NCBI GenBank assembly: GCA_026419785.1
Contig: JAODTK010002555.1
Span: 434,001 to 498,000, forward strand
Origin: Sclerodactyla briareus
Taxonomy: Eukaryota > Echinodermata > Holothuroidea > Dendrochirotida > Sclerodactylidae
Direction of reading: 5' to 3'
DNA: 64,000 nucleotides
Shown here: positions 42,946-53,739 of the stretch, piece after piece
Layout: each line of letters starts with the position of its first letter
How positions within the stretch are numbered: position 1 is the stretch's first letter
Translations under genes and position numbers: made by a program
Notes under the pieces: generated by a model
Told to the model about the DNA's origin: nothing
Seen by the model: only the letters and a program-made list of their open reading frames with translations
Databases searched by the model: none

Positions 42946-43020
42946 TTTCAAAGGGCCTTCAAGGTATTGACGCGTTGCCTCTCCAGTTAATATAATAGCT
43001 CCATGGCTTGAAGCCTACAT
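42946..43020 (-). repeat. Minus-strand copy of the CCATGGAG-TTATATTA-GGAGAGGCAAC motif
   Basis: The reverse complement of 42971-43005 reads CCATGGAGCTATTATATTAA then CTGGAGAGGCAACGCG, nearly identical to 10896-10930 and 11864-11900. Similarity continues about 25 bases more (ATA..TTGAAG...TTTTGAAA). Confidence 0.75.
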
Positions 43021-43454
43021 GTCGGGGCAGTGCTTGAAAAGTTCGTGAATAGCGCGGAACATGGCGTAACCATCTCGTGAAAGTGCGTGTCCTGTTGGTT
43101 ACGCAATACTGGTACGCACTGCCGCGCCACAGTGCGGAGTAATGCGGGACCCAGATAAATGTAAAGGGTCTTCAACGCTCACAACGTGAGTGCACAATAA
43201 ACATGGGCGGCGTAACAGTTAAGTCCGTTTTCTATCAACTAATTACCTAACGTTAATACATGACAAAAATCTGAATTTGATCATTATATGTATTGTAGAC
43301 AAGGAACTCGGAACGCAACGCAGTATCAGTTCTTGTCCAACCCGGCTATGATGCTGTTAGTGATACTGAGCATACGCATGCAGTACATCATAGTTCTATT
43401 TTGATTAGCTATAGTTTAATAACTGGGTTGAAGCTCTCATTTCACTTTTAATTA
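43021..43454. other. No recognisable gene
   Basis: Nothing supportable beyond a short minus frame (42987-43175). Confidence 0.3.
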
Positions 43455-43990
43455 CAAGGCGATCGCCAATAAGTGTCTCACCTGGTTGCGCGATCGGTGT
43501 TTTGTATTATTCACTATACCACAACCACCTAGTTCATGCAGTCCATCGTCTGTCAAACGAACATCACATATTTTTCACTTAAACACATAAAATTGACCCC
43601 AAACTGACCCCAGCTGTACCTTTAAAATGATCAGGATGAAAGGTGGATCCCATCTACCAAGTTTTGTGGAAATCAAACTTTCAAAAATTGCATCAATATG
43701 CAAATCAGACACATTAAATGACCTCTAGTGACCCCGACTTCACTTTTAAATTTTCGGGAACCATGGTAGACAACATTCACGTAAGTTCGTGGAAATCCGA
43801 CAACTTGAAAAATTCGCAAATTATGCAAATAAGACCACTTAATTAGCATATTTTAGGCTGAAATCTATCAGTTCATCTACCAGTCATCCAGGTCCGAACA
43901 TGCCAAAAACTACATCACTGTAGGCACATACGGTTCTTGCGTAATATCGCTAACAAGCTTAAACAAAGACGTAACATAACATGAAAATAC
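43455..43990 (+). repeat. Dispersed repeat, relative of 62245-63880
   Basis: It opens AAGGCGATCGCC with GCGCGATCGG about 30 bases on, then CTAGTTCATGCAG.CCATC, then AAGGTGGATC.CATCTAC, TTTTGTGGAAATC, GGGAACCATGGTAG.CAA, GGAAATCCGACAACTTGAAA, AATTATGCAAAT. The same phrases in the same order lie at 62245-63600. No coding capacity. Confidence 0.8.
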
Positions 43991-43998
43991 ATGTTTTT

Positions 43999-44078
43999 CT
44001 TTTGTACAAAAGTAAGTACATTGTACATTGTACATTTGCAATGACAGTGCAAAGGTCCAGATTACTTTTGTACAAAAG
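43999..44078. repeat. Two copies of the palindrome CTTTTGTACAAAAG
   Basis: Perfect 14-bp palindromes at 43999-44012 and 44065-44078 bracket a region with GTACATTGTACATTGTACAT, itself a repeat of half the palindrome. Confidence 0.85.
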
Positions 44079-44094
44079 AAATTAACAGTTCTAT

Positions 44095-44640
44095 GTTCAC
44101 TTCAAAGACAGATATGGTCATAATTATGCTAACAATGTCGTTTATAAGATTATCTGCCCCGATTGTAATTCCATTTACATTGGTGAGACTACCAGGCCCT
44201 TGAAGGATAGATTTACTGAGCATAACAATGAGATCATTGGGGGGGCAAAGGTGGGTGATTTATCAGCATTGCAATGACACTAATCATAGCATGCCAACTT
44301 TTGAAGATCATTGTGTTTATTGGCACTAGCCGCAGTGGTACAGGCTGAAGATTGGAGAGATTTACTATAAAAGAAATTTAAGGCCGACCTGAATCGTAAT
44401 ATTGGTAGCCACCCTCTTGAGCTTCTCTAATGCCATTCATCTCTATGTAGTATTTTATAACCTTCTATACCAGACTGTGTTATCTCCAATGGTTGCTTTA
44501 GGCCACAATTGTTAACGTGGAATAGCTGGCATTGTATTGCTCTACTCTTAGTACACCTGTATGTTTATGTACTTTACTTTCGCATTATGCCTGAAGATGG
44601 GGTCTTGTTGACTCCTCGAATATAGCATGCATGACATCGT
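44095..44640 (+). mobile_element. Penelope-like element fragment (GIY-YIG endonuclease end)
   Basis: Plus strand: NVVYKIICPDCNSIYIGETT followed by RPLKDRFTEHNNEI is the GIY-YIG nuclease core with its CxxC-type insertion (CPDC), as in Penelope-like retroelements, where it sits at the C-terminus of the protein and nicks the target. Later blocks (EDHCVYW-like, then DLNRNIGSHPLELL) match the usual end of the domain. ATGCCTGAAGATGGGG at 44585 resembles the CTGATGATG phrase common just after the coding part. The reverse transcriptase is not present, so this is a 5'-truncated, broken copy. It is specific to duplication copy B. Confidence 0.8.
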
Positions 44641-44699
44641 TATGCAATATTCGCTTGTTTCCTCTCTTCGTCTTCTCCTTCATACTTCTGTGTGGACAC

Positions 44700-44743
44700 T
44701 CCTGATTCATATATTCGTATAATATATATAGATATCTATACCT

Positions 44744-44791
<48 letters not shown>

Positions 44792-44895
44792 TCTATATAG
44801 ATATATATATATATATATCATATATAGATATATATATAGATATGATATTATATATATATATTATATATATATATATATCTATTATATATATATTA
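44700..44895. repeat. (TA)n / (GATA)n microsatellite
   Basis: About 195 bases of TA alternation with GATA/CTATA interruptions; expanded relative to the matching site in copy A (18667-18693). Confidence 0.97.
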
Positions 44896-45309
44896 TTTCT
44901 GACCCTGCTTCTTAATTCCAACGGAAGACCCAATCACGATGTCGTACGTACGCGATGTTCATGTTCCTTCGATCATGGTATCTAACTGTCTGTGTGATAT
45001 GCCCGATTAAACTATCGCCCCCCCACTTTGTATTCCTTCCTCTTTATTGACCGGACGCATTCCGGAACCCTTCGAAATCCTGATAATTGCAACCGATGTT
45101 CTGCACAGTTGTCGGTCGGGGCTACGAGGGTCCGGCACACATTCGGGAAGAGCCGTAAACCCCGTACCAATGATATCCTCACCCTTCTGCCAAATCGCCT
45201 CTCTGACGACATACGGTCACAGTAGTCGAAGGTGGCGGTTCATTGAAAGTTGAGAGCTTCGTTCCAGCTAGCAACCGAATCCTGCGGCGACCTGTTGATC
45301 CACTGGATC

Positions 45310-45683
45310 ACACGGCGAGGCATTACATATCTTATACGAATTTCATCGTCTCCTCTGATACGACTACTTCTTCTCCGCTGAACCTGGATGTATCTACGAA
45401 TTTTCTACGGTAATCAGCTGAAATTCGGTGGAAGACGCCACCACTCCGTCGCGATACGCTCGCCCCCCAGTGTAATGAATGAAACGGACCGAAGAGGAGA
45501 GCCCCAGACCACCAATTATTTGGAAGAAATTCGGCATCAGACGAATTGGAAGCCTGAAACCGTTCCCAGATCTCGACTTTGTCTTCAAACGTTGTGTTTC
45601 CGCAAACTCTATGTTCAAGGTGGATGCCGTCTGGAAAGACCAGACTACGCGGCTCGTCCTCTTTCGGCAGATACAGTCTGGTC
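45310..45683 (-). pseudogene. Conserved exon of unidentified host gene, copy B
   Basis: Acceptor TTTCTTCTTGCAG precedes 45683. The frame TRLYLPKEDEPRSLVF leads, after a frame change, to phrases matching copy A: GNTTFEDKVE, SNSSDAEF, FVDTSRFSGEEVVVSEE. In this copy the conserved segments are scattered over three frames, so it is a pseudoexon. Copy A (19085-19452) keeps a longer continuous reading. Confidence 0.5.
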
Positions 45684-46263
45684 CTGCAAGAAGAAATCAA
45701 TTAGTTCGAATGGTCGTTTCTTCTGCTGTTATAAATGTAGGATTTTATAAGTGCAGATGCGGGGTACAATATGGAATGTAGAATCGGATTGTGACGTGAT
45801 GTATGAGCAATCAGTCAAATAAACCTGTCTAATGACGTGAGAGCCATAGACTTCAGCAACGCATTATATACGGACGTTTATTGGCTTTATGAGGAAGATC
45901 TTCCATAAAGCAATTGGCGTATTCAGCATCCACCTGCCGCATTGGTAAAAGAAGTTTGTAATTTTTGCCTACGCATGCAACGTTTTCTTACTTTCTTGGA
46001 ATAAATTATGCCTCTTGGAACTCCAACTCTGCAAATTGAACACAACATATGCCTATAAACCATTAGCACAGACTGCTCACGTGAATGTGGCATCATGGAG
46101 TTATACCGGACCCACACACGCATCCGCAATTATGGATCCGCCCTTTATGGGGGAACGCACTTATCTGTTTCCACGTCCTTTCAACGCCGTCATGTTTCTC
46201 TAGTATTTAATATTGGACACATTTTTACGCGCGCGTAATTTCCTCTGTCTTTAACAAATCAAT

Positions 46264-48000
46264 AGAGCGCCACAATGCGGACTGGTCGAAAACTGATACC
46301 ATTCACTGGCTAGGAACTCATGTTAGATTGTTTGTCACTCTTCAACCTTCAGGAGGCTCGCCTATTACAATGGACGTGCTGTTCACTAGGAATATGTTCA
46401 GCGTTCCTTCGCACCTCATACCCCTGTGTTTCAATTTCCTACTCGTCATAATTAACGTCAGTTTTTCGTGACGAGACAAGTTTGCAACGTCGAATTAAAG
46501 CAATTAGTGGTTCGATCTGGTACGATATGTTAGTGTCAAGCAGCAGATATCGAATAGACGATAGACAATCGTGCGCATGATTTCGTAATGTCGTCGAGGG
46601 TTGGGAAAAATTTATATTCGCTCAAATAGTGGAACCTGCTGCGAAATTGTGGTGCTCGCTATACTTCTCCTGCGAGATAACCACACCCAAATTCGTGTCC
46701 CTCGCGAAACGCGTGATCTCTTGGCCATTCCTTGTGTCACTCTGACGTGTAATGCGAAGAACGTTCAGTCTGGATATGTTTGTCGAAGTGCACTGGACGA
46801 TATCTGTCGCTCTCAACTACTCTTCACTTTGCCATGTATTCGTAGATTAGCATGGAACTGTTTGTGTGTTACCACTAATATGATCGTACACAACAGGGAA
46901 TGTATTAAGTACGTTTGTACACTCCATGTCCTGTGTTCCCAAACCACTATCGGGGGCTCGTCGTATATGATATGCCACGTTTTACATTGGTAATGTTGAC
47001 AGTCTTATCGGGGGTCAATTTATTACTGTCTCTTGGCCTGCGGTGGACAAAAGTCCACAGAGCGATTAAAGCTCAGTCGGCAAAGTTCCACCACGGCTTT
47101 CTCCCTTAGCGCCCTTGAACAAAGGGTATGTTCTCATCACATAAGTTAGTGGTGAGGGTAGTTAGTCTTATGTGCTGCCCCGATTGGAAAGTCCCCCCGG
47201 GGGACACGATGAGTGCGCACATGACAATGGTGTGTCGGCATGCATGTATATACAAGCCTTCATATAGTCTCCACAGATGCAATGCTATTACTCCTCGCTA
47301 AATCGAAACTTGCTGATAATGACCGCATGCTATTCATCAGCTGCAGCAAACCGCGAGAGTATTTTCCTCCGCTCGAAACTTTGGTGATGGCAAAGCCGCT
47401 AGACGCCTATAAGTATTTGCGCATAGATCCCTCGTCTACGTGCCTCACCACCTGCAACTGAACCGGGCAAAGTTTACTTCATCGATCGATGCAGCTTTGA
47501 AATACCCTCTAGCAGTCTTGTTGTGAATTAAGGAATGCGCGACGTGGCCAGTAGCAAGCAAATGATGGAGGGGGAGAAGAAGGGGGTGGGTGGCCAACTA
47601 AGTCTAAAATGACCAGGCGTCATTATCGACATGTGCATAGTAGTTAGCTAGTAGTAGGTGAGTATCGTCTACCGACATGCTCAGTTTGATCAATCTCCGC
47701 CACGCATCACGAGCTTGCGCAAGGTTGATTGCTTCCTCAAAACTGTAATTTGTTGATTGTCCTGATATGCCGATTGATTTTTCCGAGAAGGTAGTCACGG
47801 TTCTCCCAACGGATTAGTATGATGATCTCATGCTTATTCAGAGCGATCTTCGCTGGAGCTTCTTCTTGGAAGTCTCGCGACGTGACGAAAAATCTCCAAA
47901 CGTCTATGTGCTACTACGGAGGACCAAGAGATTTAAATGATGTAATGCTGTTGTACTGAATCCCGTTGCAGAAATCCCGTGCCTTCCATTCATCGAATTA
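46264..48000. other. Copy B, mostly non-exonic sequence
   Basis: The 130-codon plus frame at 46601-46993 has no counterpart frame in copy A and is probably chance. 47260-47600 pairs with 25370-25720. 47645-47925 is the second copy of the LINE-like repeat at 42680. Confidence 0.4.
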
Positions 48001-48039
48001 TAGGCAAAGAAAATATATATGTGGTGAGTAGACACTTAC

Positions 48040-48291
48040 CGGACAGGACTTGGTGAAAATAGGCGAGTTTGTCTTTCACGGCTTTCCTGATTTACAAGGA
48101 ATGCTGAAGGCAAGTCCGCTCCAGTGAATCCGTCCTAAGTAATTATTTGCGGGTCGCACCACGTGGTCATCGCCACATTCAGCAGGAGGAGAAGACTAGT
48201 CCTTGGAGGCATTACCATATTCTTAGGATTCATGAATCTAATTACGCTGTTTTGACACTAATCGGTTTCGAAACATTAATATTTCGATTTA
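48040..48291 (-). pseudogene. Conserved internal exon of duplicated host gene, copy B
   Basis: Acceptor TATTTTAACAG before 48291 and donor GTAAGTG after 48040. The exon reads NRNINVSKPISVKTA, then through frame changes to NYLGRIHWSGLAFSIP-like and FTKSCP phrases. It is 252 bases against 245 in copy A, and the reading frame is not kept throughout, so copy B is broken while copy A is open. Confidence 0.55.
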
Positions 48292-48689
48292 CTGTTAAAA
48301 TAGATAACTTTCGACAACGGGCTACCGAGCAGGCTACGTTACAGTTGTTCAGGTTGAAGTTCATAGTTCCATCGTGGTAATGGATACCGTGAATGAAAAA
48401 CAGTATGCATGGGTAGCGCTGGGTAATGCTATCGGGCAGAGTGTTTTTTATGCGGTCATCTGTTCTCTCAAAGCCTGTAAGTAGACGCATTGTCGTCCCT
48501 ATAGTAGAATCTATTCTTCGCAGGCGTATGTTTTGGAAGAGAGAGTTAAATGAGTCTACTGAAACCCACTTGTTTCGATTCCAGTATATAATAGTAGTAT
48601 AATATCTGGGACCTAGATAGGCAAGCTTCCATTGTAGGTTCAAAGAGCTTAACAGATATACCCTGTTCATAGGACATGGTAAACACTCT

Positions 48690-48885
48690 GACAATCTAAG
48701 AGAGGGAGAAGTGGCAGCAGCATAATACAGCGCCGGTTTTGTACTGAAGTGCTTCCTGCAAAGGTCCCCATTTAGCGCACTGGATAGAGAGAGCATGGAG
48801 GTGAGTGTCTCGCCCAAAAAGCAACCACGGAAAAGCTGATCGGTCTGTGGGATTCGAACTCAGCCTATATTCAAACTGTCCCCAT
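48690..48885 (-). mobile_element. tRNA-derived SINE
   Basis: Minus strand: a B box GAGTTCGAATCCCACAG, then GACCGATCAGCTTTTCCGTG, TTTTGGGCGAGACACTCAC, CCATGCTCTCTCTATCCAG and AAATGGGGACCTTTGCAGG. These are the standard landmarks of an invertebrate tRNA SINE (TTGGGCAAGACACT, CATTGCTC, CCAGGTGTAAATGGGGACCT). The long minus frame of 191 codons at 48242-48817 is a chance join of this SINE with the exon region. Confidence 0.8.
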
Positions 48886-48949
48886 ATTCAAAAACGCAAC
48901 AAGTCATCCCTGTTTTCGGATGTGTTGTTGATTGATTGAGTATAGATAT

Positions 48950-48980
48950 GGGGGAGGGGGGGGGGGGTGGGGGGGGGGGG
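48950..48980. repeat. Poly-G tract
   Basis: Over 25 G with single A and T interruptions; a likely quadruplex former and sequencing-error hotspot. Confidence 0.97.
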
Positions 48981-50624
48981 ATTCTGTAAAGTTTGGTGTT
49001 GGCGGGGGATTAGTCATTTCGGCAGGGGAGTTTCGAAAGATCTTATTGCCCCACTTTACGTTCAACGTCGAACTTGTCATTGTTCATTTCATGACCTTGA
49101 TACAAGATAATTACAACTCATAAAACTAACTGCGAACAGGTTTATTATAACAGACATTTCTACTTCTCGCTCATGATATGACACAAGTTCATACTGGTCG
49201 AACATACTTCCCATCGGGTTGGTTGAATCAGGTTAATCAGGTTAGCGGACCGTGTATTATCAAGTAGATAATGCATCGTGTTCAATGCACAGTCTTGATT
49301 CAATTGCCACGTTACTAAACAATGCAATCAGGTCTGTCTGCTGATAGTACTCACATTGCACACGCAAACCGTGTGTTGCCAGTAATGAGTTTTTCCTACT
49401 ACAAATATCGTTAATGCGTTCATCTTAGTTAATGAAAGGAACTTTGTTTCATGTGAAAGTGTAGGACTTGTTTTCTTCCTCTGATATATTTTGTTTAAAA
49501 TTCTGGGTTAGCGAGACAAAAGAATTATTAACAAAAGCAAGTAACAACAGGGCAATTCCCGATAGGTGCATGACCTCATCGGCATACTTGTGAAAAATCC
49601 ATTCATTCCAATCTTCCAAATACTTTTGCAACTAAACAATGCATAAACGAACAAAGCACTTGCACCAATTTATTTTGATTCGAAACATTGGAATATGAAC
49701 GGGTAGGCAGGGCTTAGTTTCGCGAAATAAACTTACATTGAAAAAATATGGACTGTGAGATATGATACCACAAAATCTGCACAATATCGGGAGAGCTGCG
49801 ATTTGCTACGTCGCAAACTAGCGACTGGTCACAATCCAATTAGGCCTTTGGACACCTACTTGTGATCATCCCCTCTGTCCTGATTTCAAATATCATTCAC
49901 CTTCTCCTCGGGACATAATCCTGGGATCAGGTGCAAGTGCCTTTCTCAGCTTATAATTGCTGGGGTTTGAAAATCACGTTATTAATATAATCCGAGATAT
50001 GCAGCAACTGACTACGTCACAATAGACAATATCTCCACTGACGACACTAGATGAAAACAAGTGCTGTGAACCCTGACAAAGTCAATTGGGCAGTCTTCTT
50101 TGACATAGCGTATCAAACTTTTTCAACAGTTCCTGTCCCGCATTTGCTGATCATTTCTGTTCCGTTAGCGCTCACAAACTCTAGCAGATGTGCGTTCCGC
50201 GGATTGGGAAGGAAAATGTTCGCTCATTTTCAGAGAGATACTCGTTTGGTCTATTTTTTGTAACTACAATCAGTGAGTCTTACCAGTGTGGATGGTTTGC
50301 AAAGTGATGGAACCAATTTAGGGATCCTGGTGAATTAATCAAAAGTAATATCTTATTCGTGTCTAAGCATGGCAGACTTCATCAAGGAAAACAAAAAAGT
50401 CCGCTATATAAGCAGTCAGACATTATCAAAGTGCTCCGCTTAAATTGCGAATCCCATTAAAATCGAGTTTCAGAGTTGGGAAATATGACAAATCCACCAC
50501 TGGTGCTCATTACTTGAATATTACTTGTTTTTCCGTTTTGAATATTACACATGGGTTTCCTCATAATTAGGATCTATAATTATCAAACATTTGAAAAATA
50601 TTCTGTGTGTGAGTGTTGTCGCCC
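48981..50624. other. No recognisable gene
   Basis: AT-rich sequence with only short frames (49449-49631 minus, 50051-50263 plus), none with a domain. Confidence 0.35.
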
Positions 50625-50725
50625 TTATAAGTTGGGGGCGGTCACACTATACAGCGATCGTGCAGCGTTCCGATGTTTTGGGTTCAAGTCCGATAATACC
50701 AGCCTGTCTGGACGACTGAACACCC
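50625..50725 (+). mobile_element. Probable SINE fragment
   Basis: GTTTTGGGTTCAAGTCCGAT is a good B box with T-arm. The upstream A box is not clear. ACCAGCCTGTCTGG follows. Short and truncated. Confidence 0.4.
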
Positions 50726-51003
50726 TGCTGAAATGATATATGCATTAATTCGCTATTGCCAACCATTCTGATGTGGAATAGACCGCTTCTCTAACGGTTT
50801 GATCATCGCACTCTTCTTTTATCGTTGAGCTAAACGATTTAATCGTACGACTCAACCATTTTTCGATGTGACGTCATTTAGAAATGTATTTTGTTTCGAT
50901 CACTTCCGATTTGGAGAAGGTATTTGGACAGAACCCTTTTATACTACTTTTTTCTAAAACACACAAACAGAGATCGTTACTAATAGCTCCACGCGTACCT
51001 GGT
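50726..51003. other. No recognisable gene
   Basis: AAACGATTTAATCGTACGACTC near 50832 gives a small imperfect inverted repeat. Nothing else. Confidence 0.3.
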
Positions 51004-51261
51004 TCACAGAGCCGTCTCAACTAGGTACCTATTATAGGCTTTCCACATGGCTTTGCCGAAGTTCTCCGGGTGCATGCTGTTGGTAACGATTACTGTAAGG
51101 AGTGCAGCAACCGCAAAACGCCTCATTGCACGCGCAGCCTTGCGGATTTCCGCCCGCCAGGCAATGAAGGAGTTAACAAAGAACGCAACTCTGCGTAAGT
51201 GATTCTTGCCTTTTTCCGACATGTTTCCCCTTACAGGTTGTGGCATCACCATGATGTTCAT
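51004..51261 (-). CDS. Possible exon or small gene, 85 codons
   Basis: The minus frame reads MSEKGKNHLRRVAFFVNSFI, AWRAEIRKAARAMRRFAVAA, LLTVIVTNSMHPENFGKAMW, KAYNRYLVETAL. It is basic with a central hydrophobic segment (RRFAVAALLTVIVTN) resembling a type II membrane anchor. A splice-acceptor-like CACTTACGCAG lies inside near 51190. No family is recognised. Confidence 0.3.
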   Translation of the reverse strand: MNIMVMPQPVRGNMSEKGKNHLRRVAFFVNSFIAWRAEIRKAARAMRRFAVAALLTVIVTNSMHPENFGKAMWKAYNRYLVETAL

Positions 51262-51835
51262 CTATTCACAAACCCTGCAAGATGTGTGTTGCCAACTCAA
51301 ACACAACATTGACACAAAACGACCAATCACTCCCTGCAATATTTACAACCGCAAGAGATGCTTGTAGCTTTTGACCAAGGTCAAAAGTCTCTGAAGGGGC
51401 ACTTGAAGTAAGAATACTGAAAAATCAACCTGGTAGTTAAGTGTTTTGAAGAGTGAAGGTAAGTCACGAGTCATAACTAGTGAGGTCCAACGTGTGGAAG
51501 TCCCCGCGACCGTAACACTGAGTCGGCCAGACTGCAGGCAAGGCTTATTGATGAGGATCACTTTAGCGAAACTTATCACTCATAAGTGACTGTGGTCAAA
51601 GCAGATAGACTGAAGGAAGTGGCAGTTTCTTGAATCGGACGACCACCATCATCAACAAATGTAAAAAAAAAAAAAATCTCCTTTTTGGTGGGGTATATGG
51701 TGGGGGAAGAGAAGTGCATACAGGTCTATATATTGTCACTTGCATCCTCCACTACCTGGACAATGTGAGTCATTGTAGGTACCTAGTGTCGCAATAGCAT
51801 GATTGTGTCTCTATGTTGGTCATGGTTAGCCATAT
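51262..51835. other. No recognisable gene
   Basis: A poly-A run at 51663-51675. No coding signal. Confidence 0.35.
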
Positions 51836-52060
51836 GTCTAATCACTAATGTGACTTAGGGGTAAGTCTTGCCAGTCAAATTCGTTTCAATTTGTAGCAGC
51901 ATGCCAGAGTAATCTGTGGTCTTTTAAAGTGACTGTGGGTGTAATCAATTTTCATTATTTTTTCAGGCCAAATTGACTGGGGGGTGCAATCATTTTGTTT
52001 ACCCAGCTAAGTGCATGACTCACCTTGTCTGGGTAGGCAAAGGGTGGGTCAAATGCATTG
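51836..52060 (+). repeat. Repeat related to 27730-28150
   Basis: AAGTGACTGTGGGTGTAATC and AATTGACTGGGGGGTGCAAT echo the unit structure at 27.8 kb. Confidence 0.5.
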
Positions 52061-53735
52061 ACAAGTGCATAACTGTTTAAAATACTTTATCAATTAGCAT
52101 TTTACCAGTCCATCCACAAATGTCTTATTGCCATTTTTAGGGTCAAACTTTTCACAAGCTTTCAAATCCATTCCCTCCTATTCCCTCCTAGCATTGGTGG
52201 GGTTGGGGAATTTCTCTGTCTGATGGTCAACCCATGCAGCACCTCCTCCCATAAAAATATCTCTGGCTGCATGATAATAACTAATACAAATAGATAAGAG
52301 AACAGACAAGAATCTTTGGTCAATTTTCTAGTGTTTATATATATGCCCATGTTGAGACTTCTATTATGTGGGCTCAGTTATTGTTGCTCCAGTATGCTTC
52401 TGCAATTGTTCAAAATGTGATTATCCCAGCACCCCTTTTCCCACTAAGATAGGCCACTGGGGAAGAAAAGAGATACTTTATAGACCCAAACCCCTACCCC
52501 ATTTCTGCCTGGGGTACGGGTGTGCCCTCACTTTTTTGCTCAATAGCGAAAAATGCCACAAAGTTGTGGCCTTTCCCACTTTCAGAAGCTCCTTGACCCT
52601 TGCTTTTTCTTCCTCCCAACTCGCTACCCTCTCACTGCTTATACACACCCACAGTTTAAGCCGGCCCCTAATCACAGGTATAAGAATAACCATAGTCAGT
52701 TCCTCCGTCAATAATTTTACATCTTGGAAGGGAAGGGAAGTGTTAACTTAAATGTAAGCAAGAAGATATCAGTAGACGTCCTGAAGTGCAAAACAGAAGA
52801 ATAATTGGATTACACCACTCTCAATCTCTGGATGCCAGCGCCAGGTAACATTTCCACACTGAATGTAGAAAGGCAGTAAAATAGTTATTTTGTGTTTACT
52901 AACACACAACTCGAGAGATAAATCTTTTGGGGAAGGGAATGTTGACCAGTCCAACTAAGGGCTTATTATAGTCTACCCACACAATGCAGGCAGTGGTTGA
53001 AAAGGATTATGGCTGGGCCACATAGTGTCCTAATTGAATCAGCAGGACATTTCCTGGTGCGCATTGCTGCTGAATAACTAGTAAATGGGCAATTTGAAGT
53101 CATTACACCGTTTTCAATTAATGTAAAGCAACAACTTTGCATTCCCCCCTCGACTAAATTAATATGGCCTATGAAAATTGCAAGTTTGTCTCCCCCCCCT
53201 CTCCCCTCCCATTGATATCCATGGTTAATAATCCAATGGTGTACCTTCCTGAGAAAATGCCATGGATAAATGTAAAATATAACCCTAATTGAGAGGAGCT
53301 AGAAGCAAGAAGAGGCGTTTCTGCCTTGCAATTAGGAATTTTTCAATAAGTGCAGTGATTGAGGCCTCAAATACGGTACATTTTAATTTTAAAGCTGCCT
53401 ATGAAACGTTGGGGGGGGGGTGCGTGGCAGACCAAAATTGCCACCCCCACCCGTGGCAACACCACTACTGATCAGGAGGTACATATAGGCTGGCACTGGG
53501 GCTAGTCCAAAACTAAACATTATCAAGGAGTAATATGAAAGTGACGATTCAAGAATTTGTAAGTTCACGGGGGGAAAAAATTACGTGCTAGTCCATACTC
53601 AAACTATAAGGAATAACAATAAAAATGACAATTCAAGAATTGTACTGTCTCACTGGGGGAAAATATTTGTTTGTTTGGCTAATGCGTGTTTCCTACTCTG
53701 TACAATGACTTGTTTGCAGAGATAATAGTTGTCCT
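52061..53735. other. No confirmed gene
   Basis: A 127-codon plus frame at 52368-52751 is rich in Ser/Thr/Pro with no domain; the opposite frame (52478-52711) is equally open. ATGACAATTCAAGAATT and GTGACGATTCAAGAATTTG form a short duplication near 53540 and 53627, each with a GGGGGAAAA following. Poly-G at 53411-53420. Confidence 0.3.
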
Positions 53736-53739
53736 ATGT

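Larger units (their letters stand above)
41235..48485. repeat. Segmental duplication copy B (paired with 17935-26211)
   Basis: Collinear with copy A as listed there. The first block is recognisable by CGAGAAAGTGGTCGGGTCCT against TGAGAAAGTGGTCGGGCCAT in A. Between 42090 and 44960 copy B holds sequence absent from A: a tandem duplication, a LINE-like end, a TGACC-family repeat, a Penelope fragment and (TA)n. Copy B lacks the LINE, Harbinger fragment and 140-bp array present in A. Confidence 0.85.

Noticed and set aside
44585-44985. Tyr/Ile-rich frames on both strands
   Set aside because: Translation of the (TA)n microsatellite.
46601-46993. 130-codon Cys-rich plus-strand frame in copy B
   Set aside because: The aligned part of copy A does not keep the frame, and no domain or secretion signal is seen.
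48242-48817. Longest open frame in the window (191 codons, minus strand)
   Set aside because: It is a chance fusion: its first part is a tRNA-derived SINE and its end runs into a conserved exon in another phase.
52368-52751. 127-codon Ser/Pro-rich frame as a secreted protein
   Set aside because: Opposite strand is equally open, no domain, and no splice or promoter support.
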